From NCBI GenBank assembly GCA_900319715.1, contig ONPM01000051.1, positions 1 through 34,684 of the forward strand: a stretch of DNA of 34,684 nt. Direction: 5' to 3'. Under the pieces are notes generated by a model. That model was given only the letters and a program-made list of their open reading frames with translations. It was not told the origin of the DNA and did no database searches. This DNA is from an uncultured Prevotella sp. GTDB taxonomy: Bacteria; Bacteroidota; Bacteroidia; Bacteroidales; Bacteroidaceae. Shown here one piece after another: positions 14,881-24,030 of this stretch. Position 1 is the first letter of the stretch. Each line of letters starts with the position of its first letter. Position numbers and translations under genes: made by a program.

Positions 14881-16384
14881 CGTCAAACCTCCTGTTCTTC
14901 TTCTTATCAAATCCTTTTCCTTTGCCCGGTCTTGGATTTTTGTCACTTCTGTCGAAACGGTCTTTACGGTCTCTCTTGAATTTCCGGTCATCGCGGTCCT
15001 TGTGGTTCTTGCGATCCTTCCAGTCTTTCCTGTCTTCGCGGTCTTCATGGTCTCTCCGGTCGTCGCGCATCTTCCGTTCTCCCAACTCATGGTGGTGGAA
15101 GGTGAAACTGCGGATGTCGCCTTCCTCGTTCTGCTCGGTCTCTTCAAGTCGCTGTTTAAACTCGCGCTCTTTCTTAAAGCGGTGTTTCTGAGCCATCTGC
15201 CGCTTTTCCTCGTCGGTCTTCACGATACCACCGTCGTGACGGAAGTCCTTTAGTTTGCCGTCGAACATCTGGTATCTGCGGAATTCACATTCCAGGCTGC
15301 CGTTATAGAGAGGAATCTTGATGCTGGGCTTGAGACCAATCTGCTCGAAGCACTCCTCACGGTAGGAGAGGATCCAGGCATCGTTGCCTTTGAACTCATG
15401 TTTGAGTCGTTCACCAATCATCTTATAAGTGCCTAGAAGGTCCGGTGTGGAGATGCGCTCTCCGTAAGGGGGATTGGTGATTATGATGCTCTTGTGGGAT
15501 GGCTGGGTGAAGTCCTTGAAGTCCTGTTGCCTGACGGTGATGTCGTTGCTCAGACCAGCGGCCTTCACGTTAAGGAGGGCCGTGTTGACGGCTTTGACAT
15601 CGACGTCGTAGCCGTATATATGATGCAGAAACTCACGCTCTTGGCTCTCGTCGTTATAGATTTCGTCGAACAGGTCGGCATCGAAGTCTGGCCATTTCTC
15701 AAAAGCATATTCTTTGCGGAACAACCCCGGGGCCATGTTCTTGGCGATAAGGGCTGCTTCGATGAGAATGGTGCCAGAACCGCACATGGGATCGATGAAA
15801 TCTGTGTCGCCCTTCCAACCCGAAAGGAGAATCATGCCGGCTGCGAGCACTTCATTGAGAGGTGCCTCGACACTCTCCTGGCGATATCCGCGACGGTGTA
15901 GGGACTCACCGCTGGAGTCAAGGCTCAGGGTGCAGTCATCTTCTGCGATGTGAATGTTCAGACGGAGATCCGGGTTCGCCACCGAGATGTTCGGCCGTTT
16001 GCCGGTCTTCTCTCTGAACTGGTCGACGATGGCATCCTTCACTTTATAGGATACAAACTTCGAGTGGCGGAACTCCTCAGAGAACACTACAGAGTCGACG
16101 GCAAAGGTCTTGTCGTCATCGAGATATGCAGTCCAGTCTATTTTCTTGATTTCTTCGTAGACATCATCCGCACATTTTGCCTTGAAGTGCCGGATGGGTT
16201 TCAGGATTCTGATGGCAGTGTGCGACTGAAAGTTGGCACGGTACATCAATTCCTTGTTACCTGTAAACGAAACCATTCGTCTACCAATCTTTACATCATT
16301 AGCCCCCAGTTGGGTCAGTTCTTTCGCCAGTACAGGTTCCAGTCCCATAAACGTTTTGGCGATCAATTCAAAATTCTGTTCCAT
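14867..16384 (-). CDS. rlmL: 23S rRNA (guanine-N2) methyltransferase, RlmL/YcbY N-terminal type
   Basis: About 505 residues. An N-terminal THUMP-like RNA-binding region (FELIAKTFMGLEPVLAKEL at the start) precedes a SAM methyltransferase domain with DPMCGSGTILIEAALIA and the amino-group catalytic motif in IITNPPYGERIS. This fits the G2445 N2-methyltransferase half of RlmL; the RlmK half of the gammaproteobacterial fusion is absent, which is usual in Bacteroidetes. The last 100 or so residues are a low-complexity tail of Asp, Arg and Lys (DRRDHEDREDRKDWKDRK and similar), probably disordered and RNA-contacting. ATG 16384 is chosen because the promoter box at 16442-16449 rules out the upstream in-frame start at 16444; ATG 16402 is possible. 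It heads a five-gene leftward unit. Confidence 0.87.
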   Translation of the reverse strand: MEQNFELIAKTFMGLEPVLAKELTQLGANDVKIGRRMVSFTGNKELMYRANFQSHTAIRILKPIRHFKAKCADDVYEEIKKIDWTAYLDDDKTFAVDSVVFSEEFRHSKFVSYKVKDAIVDQFREKTGKRPNISVANPDLRLNIHIAEDDCTLSLDSSGESLHRRGYRQESVEAPLNEVLAAGMILLSGWKGDTDFIDPMCGSGTILIEAALIAKNMAPGLFRKEYAFEKWPDFDADLFDEIYNDESQEREFLHHIYGYDVDVKAVNTALLNVKAAGLSNDITVRQQDFKDFTQPSHKSIIITNPPYGERISTPDLLGTYKMIGERLKHEFKGNDAWILSYREECFEQIGLKPSIKIPLYNGSLECEFRRYQMFDGKLKDFRHDGGIVKTDEEKRQMAQKHRFKKEREFKQRLEETEQNEEGDIRSFTFHHHELGERKMRDDRRDHEDREDRKDWKDRKNHKDRDDRKFKRDRKDRFDRSDKNPRPGKGKGFDKKKNRRFDDEED

Positions 16385-16441
16385 TAATAGTATTTCTTGC
16401 ATGCCCGTATTCAGACCGGACAATGTGTGGAATTCTGTGTG

Positions 16442-16449
16442 CAAAGATA
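16442..16449 (-). promoter_or_regulatory. -7 box (TATCTTTG) for the rlmL-DPP4-purD unit
   Basis: A TAnnTTTG match in leftward orientation 58 bp before ATG 16384. Transcription would begin near 16435, so the in-frame ATG at 16444 would be outside the message. Confidence 0.65.
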
Positions 16450-16555
16450 CTATAAGTTGGCCAAATAACAGCGTTTTGGACTGTTAATCAAATAAAAATC
16501 ATTGCATTTTACTAAAATTCGTCATGATATGATGAAGTATTTCAAATTAATTTCG

Positions 16556-16563
16556 TACTTTTG
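16556..16563 (+). promoter_or_regulatory. -7 box (TACTTTTG) for the broken sensor kinase
   Basis: A TAnnTTTG match ending 17 bp before ATG 16581. It overlaps an in-frame GTG at 16563, which therefore cannot be the start. It diverges from the rlmL promoter about 110 bp away. Confidence 0.65.
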
Positions 16564-16580
16564 TGGCCAATAAATCGGTT

Positions 16581-17716
16581 ATGACTAGTCTGTTGTTATA
16601 TGCTCACACGGAAAGTACATGGGTAATCATCCTCCAATGGGGTGCCGGTGTGCTACTGTTGGTCCTTCTGCTTGTTTTGATCTTTGTTCAGCGACGTTCT
16701 GGAAAGCGGCTTCAGGGCGAGTTGGAGGCACTCGAAAAAATCAGGAAAGGAAACGTAGAGTATGACTTTGTCCTTAAGGCCATGAAAATTGCCGTGTGGC
16801 GATATGACTCAGAGACCATGTCTTTTCTCTATGAGAAGGATTATCGGGACGGTTCTAATAATTATGTGCCAGCCCCCAATGAGAATTATCAAGATGCATT
16901 GGGCTTTATTGCTCCTACTGATGTGGATCATGTGAGCAAGGCTTTCAATGATATCTGTGAAGGACGCACCGATTTCTATCATCAAGAGTATCAAGTTGTA
17001 GACAAGGCGTCTGGTATTTCCTATTGGGAGGAAAGTTATGCTACGATTGTAGACCGCGATGCAGATGGCCGGCCGACCAAGATTGTCGGTACCTCACAAC
17101 GGATAGATGAGCGTAAAGAATTGATGGCGTCTCTTGTGGCTGCCAGAAACAAGGCTGAACGCCGCTGAATGCTATTGTTGGTTTTGCAGACCTGTTGCCT
17201 GTTGTACAGGACGAAGAGGAACGTAGCCAACTCATCACAGAGATCCAGAACAATAACCAAAAACTGCTGCACATCATCGACGGTTTGGTGAGTATGTCGA
17301 AGATAGAGGCTGGTGCCAAGAGTCTGTTGTTGGCCCGTGTCGACCTAAACCAACTGCTCCAGCAGATGATAGACACCTATCAACCGACCACTAATATACC
17401 AATTACGCTTCAGTGTGCCCTGAAGCAGTTAATGATTGAGAGCGACCGTGACAAACTTTATGAAGTGATTGACAATCTGATGCAGAATGCCGTGAAGTTC
17501 ACTACAGAAGGTAGTATTCGTATTGGCTATGACTTGATGGATAATAACCGAGTACACCTTTGGGTGACCGACACAGGCAAGGGTATTTCGGCGTCAGATC
17601 AGCAGCGTATTTTTGAACGTTTTGTCAAACTGGATGAATATATCCCAGGTACGGGTCTCGGACTGTCTAGTTTTTTTCAGTATCCTTGCAACTTTTCTCC
17701 TGTTGGTTACGTCTAA
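16581..17716 (+). pseudogene. Sensor histidine kinase broken by two deletions
   Basis: The gene begins as a PAS-domain sensor kinase: a membrane segment at about residues 14-36 (WVIILQWGAGVLLLVLLLVL), a PAS domain, and the linker ending AARNKAE. The frame then stops at 17166-17168. The kinase continues in another frame from 17159 as TPLNAIVGFADLL, the sequence that normally follows the phosphoacceptor box (S-H-E-I-R-TPL). The intervening stretch of about 18-20 codons, including the catalytic histidine, is absent in all frames. The N box (NLMQNAVKF), G1 (DTGKGIS) and F box follow normally, but the protein ends right after G2 (GTGLGLS), where about 25 residues are missing and unrelated sequence begins. 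Autophosphorylation would be impossible. A sequencing error would not remove this much sequence. Confidence 0.88.
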
Positions 17717-17745
17717 CGGACAGAAAGGTTTAAAAAAAGCAGAAA

Positions 17746-18537
17746 ATGAAAAAGATGAATGTAAAGAGTTTGTTGTTGGCCAATACGGTCGTACTGGCTA
17801 TGTCATTGGGATTGACTTCTTGTATGGGTGAGTGGAAATCGCAGAGAATCCTATCCAACGGCCCTAAGGTGACAGAAACCAGACCACTGAAAGGTTTCGA
17901 GGAAATAGAGATCAGTGGCAGTCCCCGTGTCTGTTATACACAGGCCGATAGTTTCTCGGTTCAAGTCAGGGGGCCCCAAGAAGCAGTAGATAACATCCTT
18001 ACTGATGTGGAAGGCAAGACGCTGACCATCCGTAATCGTGGGAAGATCCATCTGGTCAACATCTCTTTTGATGAGGATGACGGTCTGACGGTCTATGTTA
18101 CCTCGCCAGATCTGACGAGTATCCGTCTGAACGGCTCGGGTGACTTCGAGGCTCAGGATCAGATAGACACTGACCGTATGGATGTCATTCTCCGCGGTTC
18201 AGGTGACATTGATATGAAGAGCATTATTTGTGACCATTGTGACGTGGAACTGATTGGCTCTGGTGATATCTCCCTGAGTCATCTGGATGCCCTGGAGGCT
18301 TCTGTCACTCTGGTCGGCTCGGGTGATATCAGTCTGGGACTGCATCGGGCAAGTAAAACACAACTGTCATTAAAGGGCTCTGGCGATATCAATGCAGACT
18401 TCAGGGAAGACTGTGAGGCCGTCGAATGTGAGTTGCGTGGCTCGGGTGATATCTCCCTGAAAGGCACCGTCAGAAAGTTCAACCAGCACAAGTCTGGTTC
18501 AGGCGATATAGACTTTGAACGGCTGGCTGTGAAATAA
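17746..18537 (+). CDS. GIN-domain (DUF2807) lipoprotein with GSGDI repeats
   Basis: A 263-residue lipoprotein. The signal peptide ends in a lipobox (LGLTSC, Cys near residue 27). The rest is the head-GIN/DUF2807 fold: RPLKGFEEIEISGSPRVCYTQ followed by a right-handed beta-helix in which the turn G-S-G-D-I/F recurs seven times at intervals of about 18-22 residues. At DNA level each turn is a near-copy of GGCTC(G/T)GGTGATAT, so it is also a repeat that could recombine. The family is widespread in Bacteroidetes and sometimes labelled putative adhesin; its function is not established. ATG 17746 follows an A-rich stretch. The gene lies directly after the broken kinase and a signal-peptide-like fragment, so its original upstream neighbour has been lost. 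Confidence 0.88.
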   Translation: MKKMNVKSLLLANTVVLAMSLGLTSCMGEWKSQRILSNGPKVTETRPLKGFEEIEISGSPRVCYTQADSFSVQVRGPQEAVDNILTDVEGKTLTIRNRGKIHLVNISFDEDDGLTVYVTSPDLTSIRLNGSGDFEAQDQIDTDRMDVILRGSGDIDMKSIICDHCDVELIGSGDISLSHLDALEASVTLVGSGDISLGLHRASKTQLSLKGSGDINADFREDCEAVECELRGSGDISLKGTVRKFNQHKSGSGDIDFERLAVK

Positions 18538-18585
18538 TAATCGATAAAATATATTAAAATGTTTCGGTTTCTCATAATAAATGAT

Positions 18586-18593
18586 TACTTTTG
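18586..18593 (+). promoter_or_regulatory. -7 box (TACTTTTG) for the inositol-lipid operon
   Basis: A TAnnTTTG match 34 bp before ATG 18628. A weak -33 (TTTC, about 18562-18565) lies 20 bp upstream. Confidence 0.7.
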
Positions 18594-18627
18594 CCGAATT
18601 ATTGTGGCAAAGCATTAGGGAAACCGG

Positions 18628-19338
18628 ATGAAATATGCAGTGATTGCCGCGGGCGAAGGCTCCCGGCTGACAAAAGAAGGCAATACGACACCCAAGCCTC
18701 TGATAGAGGTTCATGGTGAGAGGCTGGTCGACAGGCTGCTTAGAATCTTCGAGGCTCAAGGTGCTTCTGAGGTGGCTATCATCTGTAATGAACAGATGAC
18801 TCAGGTGAGGGAGCATCTTTTGGCCGTACAGCAGACCTACAGACTGCCGCTGAGACTGGTCGTGAAGTCCACCCTTAGTTCCATGCACAGCATGTGGGAA
18901 CTGAGTCCGTGGCTTGATGATGAGCCTTTTGTGTTGACTACTGTCGACACCGTTTTCCGTGAGGAAGAGTTTGATGCATTCGTACAGTCCTTTACAGGTC
19001 TGATGAGTACAGGTGAGGCAGATGGTCTTATGGGTGTCACTGACTATATTGATGATGAAAAACCACTCTATGTCAGTACCGATGATGACCTGTGGATTAC
19101 GGCTTTCCTCGATCAGTGCGACCATCCGCGTTATGTCAGTGGCGGAATCTATGGACTGTCGCCACGGACGCTGACCACCCTCGGTCACTGTGTGGCGCGA
19201 GGTGAGCAGCGCATGCGGAACTACCAGAGAGCACTCCTGCTTGATGGATGTAGGTTGAAGGCGTGGCCTTTCTCTAAGGTGCTTGATGTGGATCACGTCA
19301 GTGATATCCAGAAAGCAGAGACGTTCTTACAAGGATGA
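18628..19338 (+). CDS. Nucleotidyltransferase (sugar/inositol-phosphate type), first gene of inositol-lipid operon
   Basis: A 236-residue GT-A fold nucleotidyltransferase. The nucleotide-binding loop is AVIAAGEGSRLTKEGNTTPKPL (G-x-G-S-R and P-K-P-L), and the metal-binding aspartate lies in FVLTTVDTVF. Relatives move CMP, UMP or GMP onto sugar, glycerol or inositol phosphates. Its place as first gene of an inositol-phospholipid operon suggests it activates a head-group or decorating sugar, but the nucleotide and acceptor cannot be read from sequence. It overlaps the next gene by 4 bp (stop 19336-19338, next start 19335), indicating coupled translation. The TACTTTTG promoter at 18586 drives it. 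Confidence 0.85.
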   Translation: MKYAVIAAGEGSRLTKEGNTTPKPLIEVHGERLVDRLLRIFEAQGASEVAIICNEQMTQVREHLLAVQQTYRLPLRLVVKSTLSSMHSMWELSPWLDDEPFVLTTVDTVFREEEFDAFVQSFTGLMSTGEADGLMGVTDYIDDEKPLYVSTDDDLWITAFLDQCDHPRYVSGGIYGLSPRTLTTLGHCVARGEQRMRNYQRALLLDGCRLKAWPFSKVLDVDHVSDIQKAETFLQG

Positions 19339-20162
19339 GGATACTGGCAGTCAGCAGGGCAGAGCGGTTCTCGCCTAACGCCGTAGAGCGGGACAAAGCG
19401 ATCTTTGAGGCAGTTGTTGAGAGACTGCAAAGGCAGGGTGATAAGGTATTCCTTGTCGGTGAGGACAGCCTGAGACACCAGGACATCCGGAATCAAATAG
19501 AGTCTTCGGGTTCTCCGGATTGCATTCTTACAATGGCGCGCCAGCCTGAGACCTTGACATGGCTGAAGTCTTTTGGTGTCACTTGCATCAATTCACCAGA
19601 GGGTATTGAACGATGTGCCAGGAGTCGTTTGGTCAGCATCATGAAGCGCATTGGCACTCCGATTCCTCCAGAGGAGGGTGCTGACGGCTATTGGCTGAAA
19701 CGGGGTGATGCTGCAGCGCAGACGAAGGAAGATGTGGTCTATGTGCCAGACCGTGGACGACTGACGGAGGCCATAGAGTTGATGCGTCAACGTGGAATCA
19801 CTGACTACACGGTGAGTGCTCATGTGCAGGGAGATCTGCTGAAATTCTATGGGGTGGGACAGGGAGATTTCTTCCGTTGGTACTATCCTACGGATGACGG
19901 TCAGACGAAGTTCGGCGACGAACGCCGCAATGGAGTGGCGAGTCACTATCCGTTTCAGACTGTGGCCTTGCAGCATGAGGTGCTGCGTCTGGCAGCGGCT
20001 CTCGGTGTCAGTGTCTATGGTGGTGATGCCATCGTCAGGGCTGATGGGTCTTTCTGCCTGATCGACTTCAACGACTGGCCCAGTTTCTCACGCTGTCGGG
20101 AGGAGGCCGCTGATGCGATTGCCTCATTGGTATTAAATAGTAAATTCGTAAATAGTAAATAG
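19335..20162 (+). CDS. ATP-grasp-like protein of the inositol-lipid operon
   Basis: A 275-residue protein with the look of a RimK/ATP-grasp ligase: an N-terminal Rossmann-like half (MRILAVSRAERFSPNAVERD, CILTMARQPETL, CINSPEGIERCARS) and a C-terminal half ending in SVYGGDAIVRADGSFCLIDFNDWPSFSRC, where D-F-N-D-W-P-S-F stands where ATP-grasp enzymes place their Mg-binding acidic and asparagine residues. A lysine in YWLKRGDA could contact ATP. I do not know its substrate; a ligase adding an amino acid or similar group to the inositol head group would fit the neighbours but is inference. The last residues, LNSKFVNSK, and the stop codon are encoded by a TAGTAAA repeat array, so the present C-terminus has probably been replaced by repeat sequence. 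Confidence 0.72.
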   Translation: MRILAVSRAERFSPNAVERDKAIFEAVVERLQRQGDKVFLVGEDSLRHQDIRNQIESSGSPDCILTMARQPETLTWLKSFGVTCINSPEGIERCARSRLVSIMKRIGTPIPPEEGADGYWLKRGDAAAQTKEDVVYVPDRGRLTEAIELMRQRGITDYTVSAHVQGDLLKFYGVGQGDFFRWYYPTDDGQTKFGDERRNGVASHYPFQTVALQHEVLRLAAALGVSVYGGDAIVRADGSFCLIDFNDWPSFSRCREEAADAIASLVLNSKFVNSK

Positions 20163-20165
20163 TAG
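20131..20165. repeat. Heptamer array (TAGTAAA)
   Basis: TAGTAAA, TTCGTAAA, TAGTAAA and TAGTAG follow in 7-8 bp register. The array forms the 3' end of the ATP-grasp gene, includes its TAG stop and reaches the start of the next gene at 20168. Confidence 0.8.
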
Positions 20166-20167
20166 TT

Positions 20168-21106
20168 GTGGCAACATTTAAGGAGTTATTAAAGGTTTCA
20201 TTCAAGTCTGATGACACAGAGGAATGGCTCGATGTGTGGTTCACACGTCCCATTGGCCTGGTCTTTGCCTTGTTATGGAATAAACTGGGCATCCATCCGA
20301 ATGTCATCACGATTGTGTCGTTCTTCTTCGGAGCGGCGGCTGGTTGGATGTTCCATTATACTGATCTTCTGCATAATCTCTATGGGGTAGCCCTGCTGAT
20401 GCTTGCCAACTTCTGTGACTCTACCGATGGACAGATGGCTCGTCTTTCAGGAAAGAAGACCCTCCTAGGTCGTGTACTCGACGGATTCTCCGGTGATGTG
20501 TGGTTCTTCTGTATCTATGTGGGCATCGTGGTGCGGCTGTGGCCTCAGACGATTCCTGGCACTTCGATGCAGTGGGGCGTCTGGGGGTTCATCCTGGCTG
20601 CCGTGGCGGGCTTCCTCTGTCATGCTCCTCAGAGTTCTTTGGCCGACTATTACCGTCAGATACATCTTTACTTCCTGTTGGGGAAGGAGGGTAGTGAACT
20701 TGACAGTAGTGCTCAACAACAGCAGATCTACGATAACCTGCCGAAGTCGAAGTGGTTTGAGCGATTGTTCCGTTATAATTACGCCAGTTACTGTCAAGGG
20801 CAGGAGCATCGCACGCCTCGGTTCCAGGCCTTCTTCCGTGAGGTGAAGTCGCGTTGGCCGGATGCTTCCGACATGCCACAGAACCTGCGGGATGCTTTCA
20901 GGGTCGGTAGTCTGCCGCTGATGAAATACACCAACATGCTGACGTTCAATGTCCGCGCCATCACTATCTATGTGACATGCCTGCTTGACTGTCCTTGGGT
21001 CTATCTGTTGGTTGAGGTTATTATATTAAATATAATGTACGCGTATATGCACCGCACTCATGAACGGCTGTGCGATAACTTATACCGTCAATTCCTGAGT
21101 GTATGA
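20168..21106 (+). CDS. CDP-alcohol phosphatidyltransferase, probable phosphatidylinositol-phosphate synthase
   Basis: A 312-residue membrane enzyme with about six helices. The CDP-alcohol motif is at residues about 82-108: DSTDGQMAR, then eight residues, then GRVLDGFSGD. The first aspartates and the D-G-x2-A-R part are canonical; the final Asp stands four residues after the third instead of three. Bacteroidetes phosphatidylinositol-phosphate synthases of this family condense CDP-diacylglycerol with inositol-1-phosphate, and the inositol-3-phosphate synthase and a HAD phosphatase two genes downstream make that the best reading. GTG 20168 is the start, just after the TAGTAAA array. It overlaps the next gene's ATG by 4 bp, indicating a translationally coupled operon. 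Confidence 0.85.
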   Translation: MATFKELLKVSFKSDDTEEWLDVWFTRPIGLVFALLWNKLGIHPNVITIVSFFFGAAAGWMFHYTDLLHNLYGVALLMLANFCDSTDGQMARLSGKKTLLGRVLDGFSGDVWFFCIYVGIVVRLWPQTIPGTSMQWGVWGFILAAVAGFLCHAPQSSLADYYRQIHLYFLLGKEGSELDSSAQQQQIYDNLPKSKWFERLFRYNYASYCQGQEHRTPRFQAFFREVKSRWPDASDMPQNLRDAFRVGSLPLMKYTNMLTFNVRAITIYVTCLLDCPWVYLLVEVIILNIMYAYMHRTHERLCDNLYRQFLSV

Positions 21107-21807
21107 CAGCGGGCTATATCTTTGACTACGGAGGAACCCTCGATACGGGTGGGCAGCACTGGGGACAGGCGCTGTGGCATGCCTATGAGCGCCATCAGGT
21201 ACCTGTCACAGAGGCACAGTTCCGTGAGGCATACGTCCAGGCGGAACGAACCTTGGGAAGCCAGCACATCATTCTGTCTACTGATACCTTCCGTACAACA
21301 TTGGAAACGAAGATACGTCTGCAGTTGGATTATTTGGGTAGACTCTCACCTCTTACCTCTTACCTCTCACCTCTCCTCGAAGACCTCTATGACAGGACCA
21401 AAGCCGAGACAAGCCGGAGTCGTGAGGTCCTGCGGCAACTGAAGGCGCAGACGCCATTGGTGCTGGTTAGCAACTTCTATGGTAATATCTCTGTTGTACT
21501 TCGGGAGTTCGGGCTAGACCAGATGTTCCAGTCTGTCATCGAGTCTGCTGTGGTGGGTGTCCGAAAGCCAGATCCCCGTATCTTCCTGATGGGGGCGGAG
21601 GCATTGCAACTTGACCCTTCGCAGGTGACAGTCGTCGGCGACAGCCTTTCGAAGGATATACTGCCAGCCCGTCGTGCCGGATGCCAGACGGTGTGGCTGA
21701 AAGGGGAGGGCTGGACTAAAGATGAAGAAACGATGGCTTCAGAGGCCGACCGTATTATCCGGAGCCTCGACGAATTGTTAGTGAATAAAGAAATAAAGAC
21801 TATATAG
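21103..21807 (+). CDS. HAD-family hydrolase, probable phosphatidylinositol-phosphate phosphatase
   Basis: A 234-residue haloacid-dehalogenase-fold phosphatase. Motif I is IFDYGGTLDTGG, motif II is LVLVSNFYG, motif III contains the lysine of VRKPDPRIF, and motif IV is VVGDSLSKD. Motif I reads D-x-G-G-T and not D-x-D-x-T, so the usual general acid aspartate is glycine. In the operon its likely job is to remove the phosphate from phosphatidylinositol-phosphate to give phosphatidylinositol. Residues about 81-91 (LSPLTSYLSPL) are encoded by a heptamer array at 21344-21378 that keeps the frame; they lie in the cap region. Start ATG 21103 overlaps the previous gene's end. Confidence 0.85.
   Translation: MTAGYIFDYGGTLDTGGQHWGQALWHAYERHQVPVTEAQFREAYVQAERTLGSQHIILSTDTFRTTLETKIRLQLDYLGRLSPLTSYLSPLLEDLYDRTKAETSRSREVLRQLKAQTPLVLVSNFYGNISVVLREFGLDQMFQSVIESAVVGVRKPDPRIFLMGAEALQLDPSQVTVVGDSLSKDILPARRAGCQTVWLKGEGWTKDEETMASEADRIIRSLDELLVNKEIKTI
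21344..21378. repeat. Heptamer array inside the HAD phosphatase gene (TCTCACC)
   Basis: Five units in exact register: TCTCACC, TCTTACC, TCTTACC, TCTCACC, TCTCCTC. Same family as the array in the GH3 gene at 4668-4700, encoding nearly the same peptide (LSPLTSYLSPL versus LSPLTSHHSPL). Confidence 0.92.
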
Positions 21808-21809
21808 AA

Positions 21810-23162
<1,353 letters not shown>

Positions 23163-23167
23163 TCTTG

Positions 23168-23195
23168 TTTACAGTTTACGGTTTACAGTTTACAG
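23168..23195. repeat. Heptamer array (TTTACAG) between ino1 and luxR-type gene
   Basis: Four units in exact register: TTTACAG, TTTACGG, TTTACAG, TTTACAG. It fills the gap after the inositol synthase stop. The reverse complement of the same unit forms the array at 32622-32650. Confidence 0.92.
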
Positions 23196-23200
23196 ATGAT

Positions 23201-23863
23201 ATGACAGAAGGTCGTTCTGCCGCTGATGTGATTTTGGCAGATAATCAAGATATAACGAGGGTGGGGATGATGCATGTCTGTGACAAATTCTGTGAACAGA
23301 CTTACCGTCAGGTGGCCGACAAGACTGAACTGATAGAGCAACTGAAGCAGAATGGCGAGGCTGTGGTGGTGCTCGACTATACGCTTTTCGATATCAACGA
23401 CATCGAGGAGTTGGAAATCCTGCACGAGCGCTTCCCTCTGGCCAAGTGGATACTCTTCAGTTTTGACTTGTCGTCCGATTTCGTGCGCAGGGCCATTGCC
23501 TTGACCCCTCTGTTCAGTGTGCTGCTCAAGGACTCGTCGCTCTCCGAGATCTGCGACTGTCTCCGCTATGCTGCCCGTGGCCAGCGGTTCATCTGCCAGC
23601 GGATGGCGGAGATCCTGCTGGCACCGGCACAGGATCGTATGGCCGAGGATGCCCGTCTGACCCGTACAGAGATGGAGATCCTGAAAGACATTGCCTTAGG
23701 CATGACCACCCGTGAGATAGCCGAGAAACGCTTCTCCAGTTTCCATACTGTCAACACACATCGGAAGAACATCTTCAGGAAGTTGGGGGTGAACACCGTC
23801 CACGAGGCTACTAAGTATGCGCTTAGGGCCGGACTGGTCGACTCGGCAGAGTATTACATATAA
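23201..23863 (+). CDS. NarL/LuxR-type response regulator
   Basis: A 220-residue regulator. The N-terminal half resembles a receiver domain: an acidic site at Asp14 (LADNQ), the possible phosphoacceptor Asp59 in VVVLDYTLFD, and a lysine in VLLKDSS. The C-terminal half is a LuxR/GerE helix-turn-helix: RTEMEILKDIALGMTTREIAEKRFSSFHTVNTHRKNI in pieces typical of the family. The first 12 codons of the open frame (TTG 23165 on) are made of the TTTACAG array, so I prefer ATG 23201. It follows the inositol synthase by 38 bp and ends at a terminator, so it probably belongs to the inositol-lipid transcript and may regulate it. No partner histidine kinase is next to it. Confidence 0.85.
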   Translation: MTEGRSAADVILADNQDITRVGMMHVCDKFCEQTYRQVADKTELIEQLKQNGEAVVVLDYTLFDINDIEELEILHERFPLAKWILFSFDLSSDFVRRAIALTPLFSVLLKDSSLSEICDCLRYAARGQRFICQRMAEILLAPAQDRMAEDARLTRTEMEILKDIALGMTTREIAEKRFSSFHTVNTHRKNIFRKLGVNTVHEATKYALRAGLVDSAEYYI

Positions 23864-23868
23864 AAAAA

Positions 23869-23895
23869 CCAAGAGTGTCATCACGACAGTCTTGG
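23869..23895 (+). terminator. Terminator of the inositol-lipid operon
   Basis: CCAAGAGTGTC pairs with GACAGTCTTGG (one mismatch) around a 5-nt loop, shortly after the regulator's stop codon, with a T-rich stretch following. Confidence 0.7.
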
Positions 23896-24012
23896 CTTTA
23901 CTTCTAACTAACTTATTATCAACTATTCATTACTCATTCTGTTTTCATGGTGCAAAATTACAGAAAATAAGTGAAAGAGAAGGCGTAAAATGAGGGAAAA
24001 GTGCAAAAAAAC

Positions 24013-24030
24013 AACGTAATCGTTTGCGTT
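24013..24030. promoter_or_regulatory. Likely LacI-family operator overlapping the -33 box
   Basis: AACGTAATC-GTTTGCGTT is an inverted repeat matching at 7 of 9 positions with a central CG step, the usual form of LacI-family operators. It overlaps the -33 TTTG of the downstream LacI-family gene, so binding would block that promoter. This suggests autorepression. Confidence 0.6.

Noticed and set aside
14881-15147. N-terminal extension of the DPP4-like frame
   Set aside because: It is the end of the rlmL-like gene read in another frame. The true start at 14880 has a clear signal peptide.
16563-16580. GTG start for the sensor kinase
   Set aside because: It overlaps the TACTTTTG promoter box, so it would not be in the message; ATG 16581 is preferred.
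18115-18515. GSGDI-coding DNA repeats as a mobile or CRISPR-like array
   Set aside because: They encode the regular turns of a GIN-domain beta-helix, which explains the periodicity at protein level.
23165-23200. TTG start adding 12 residues to the LuxR-type regulator
   Set aside because: Those codons are the TTTACAG array; ATG 23201 begins the conserved receiver fold.
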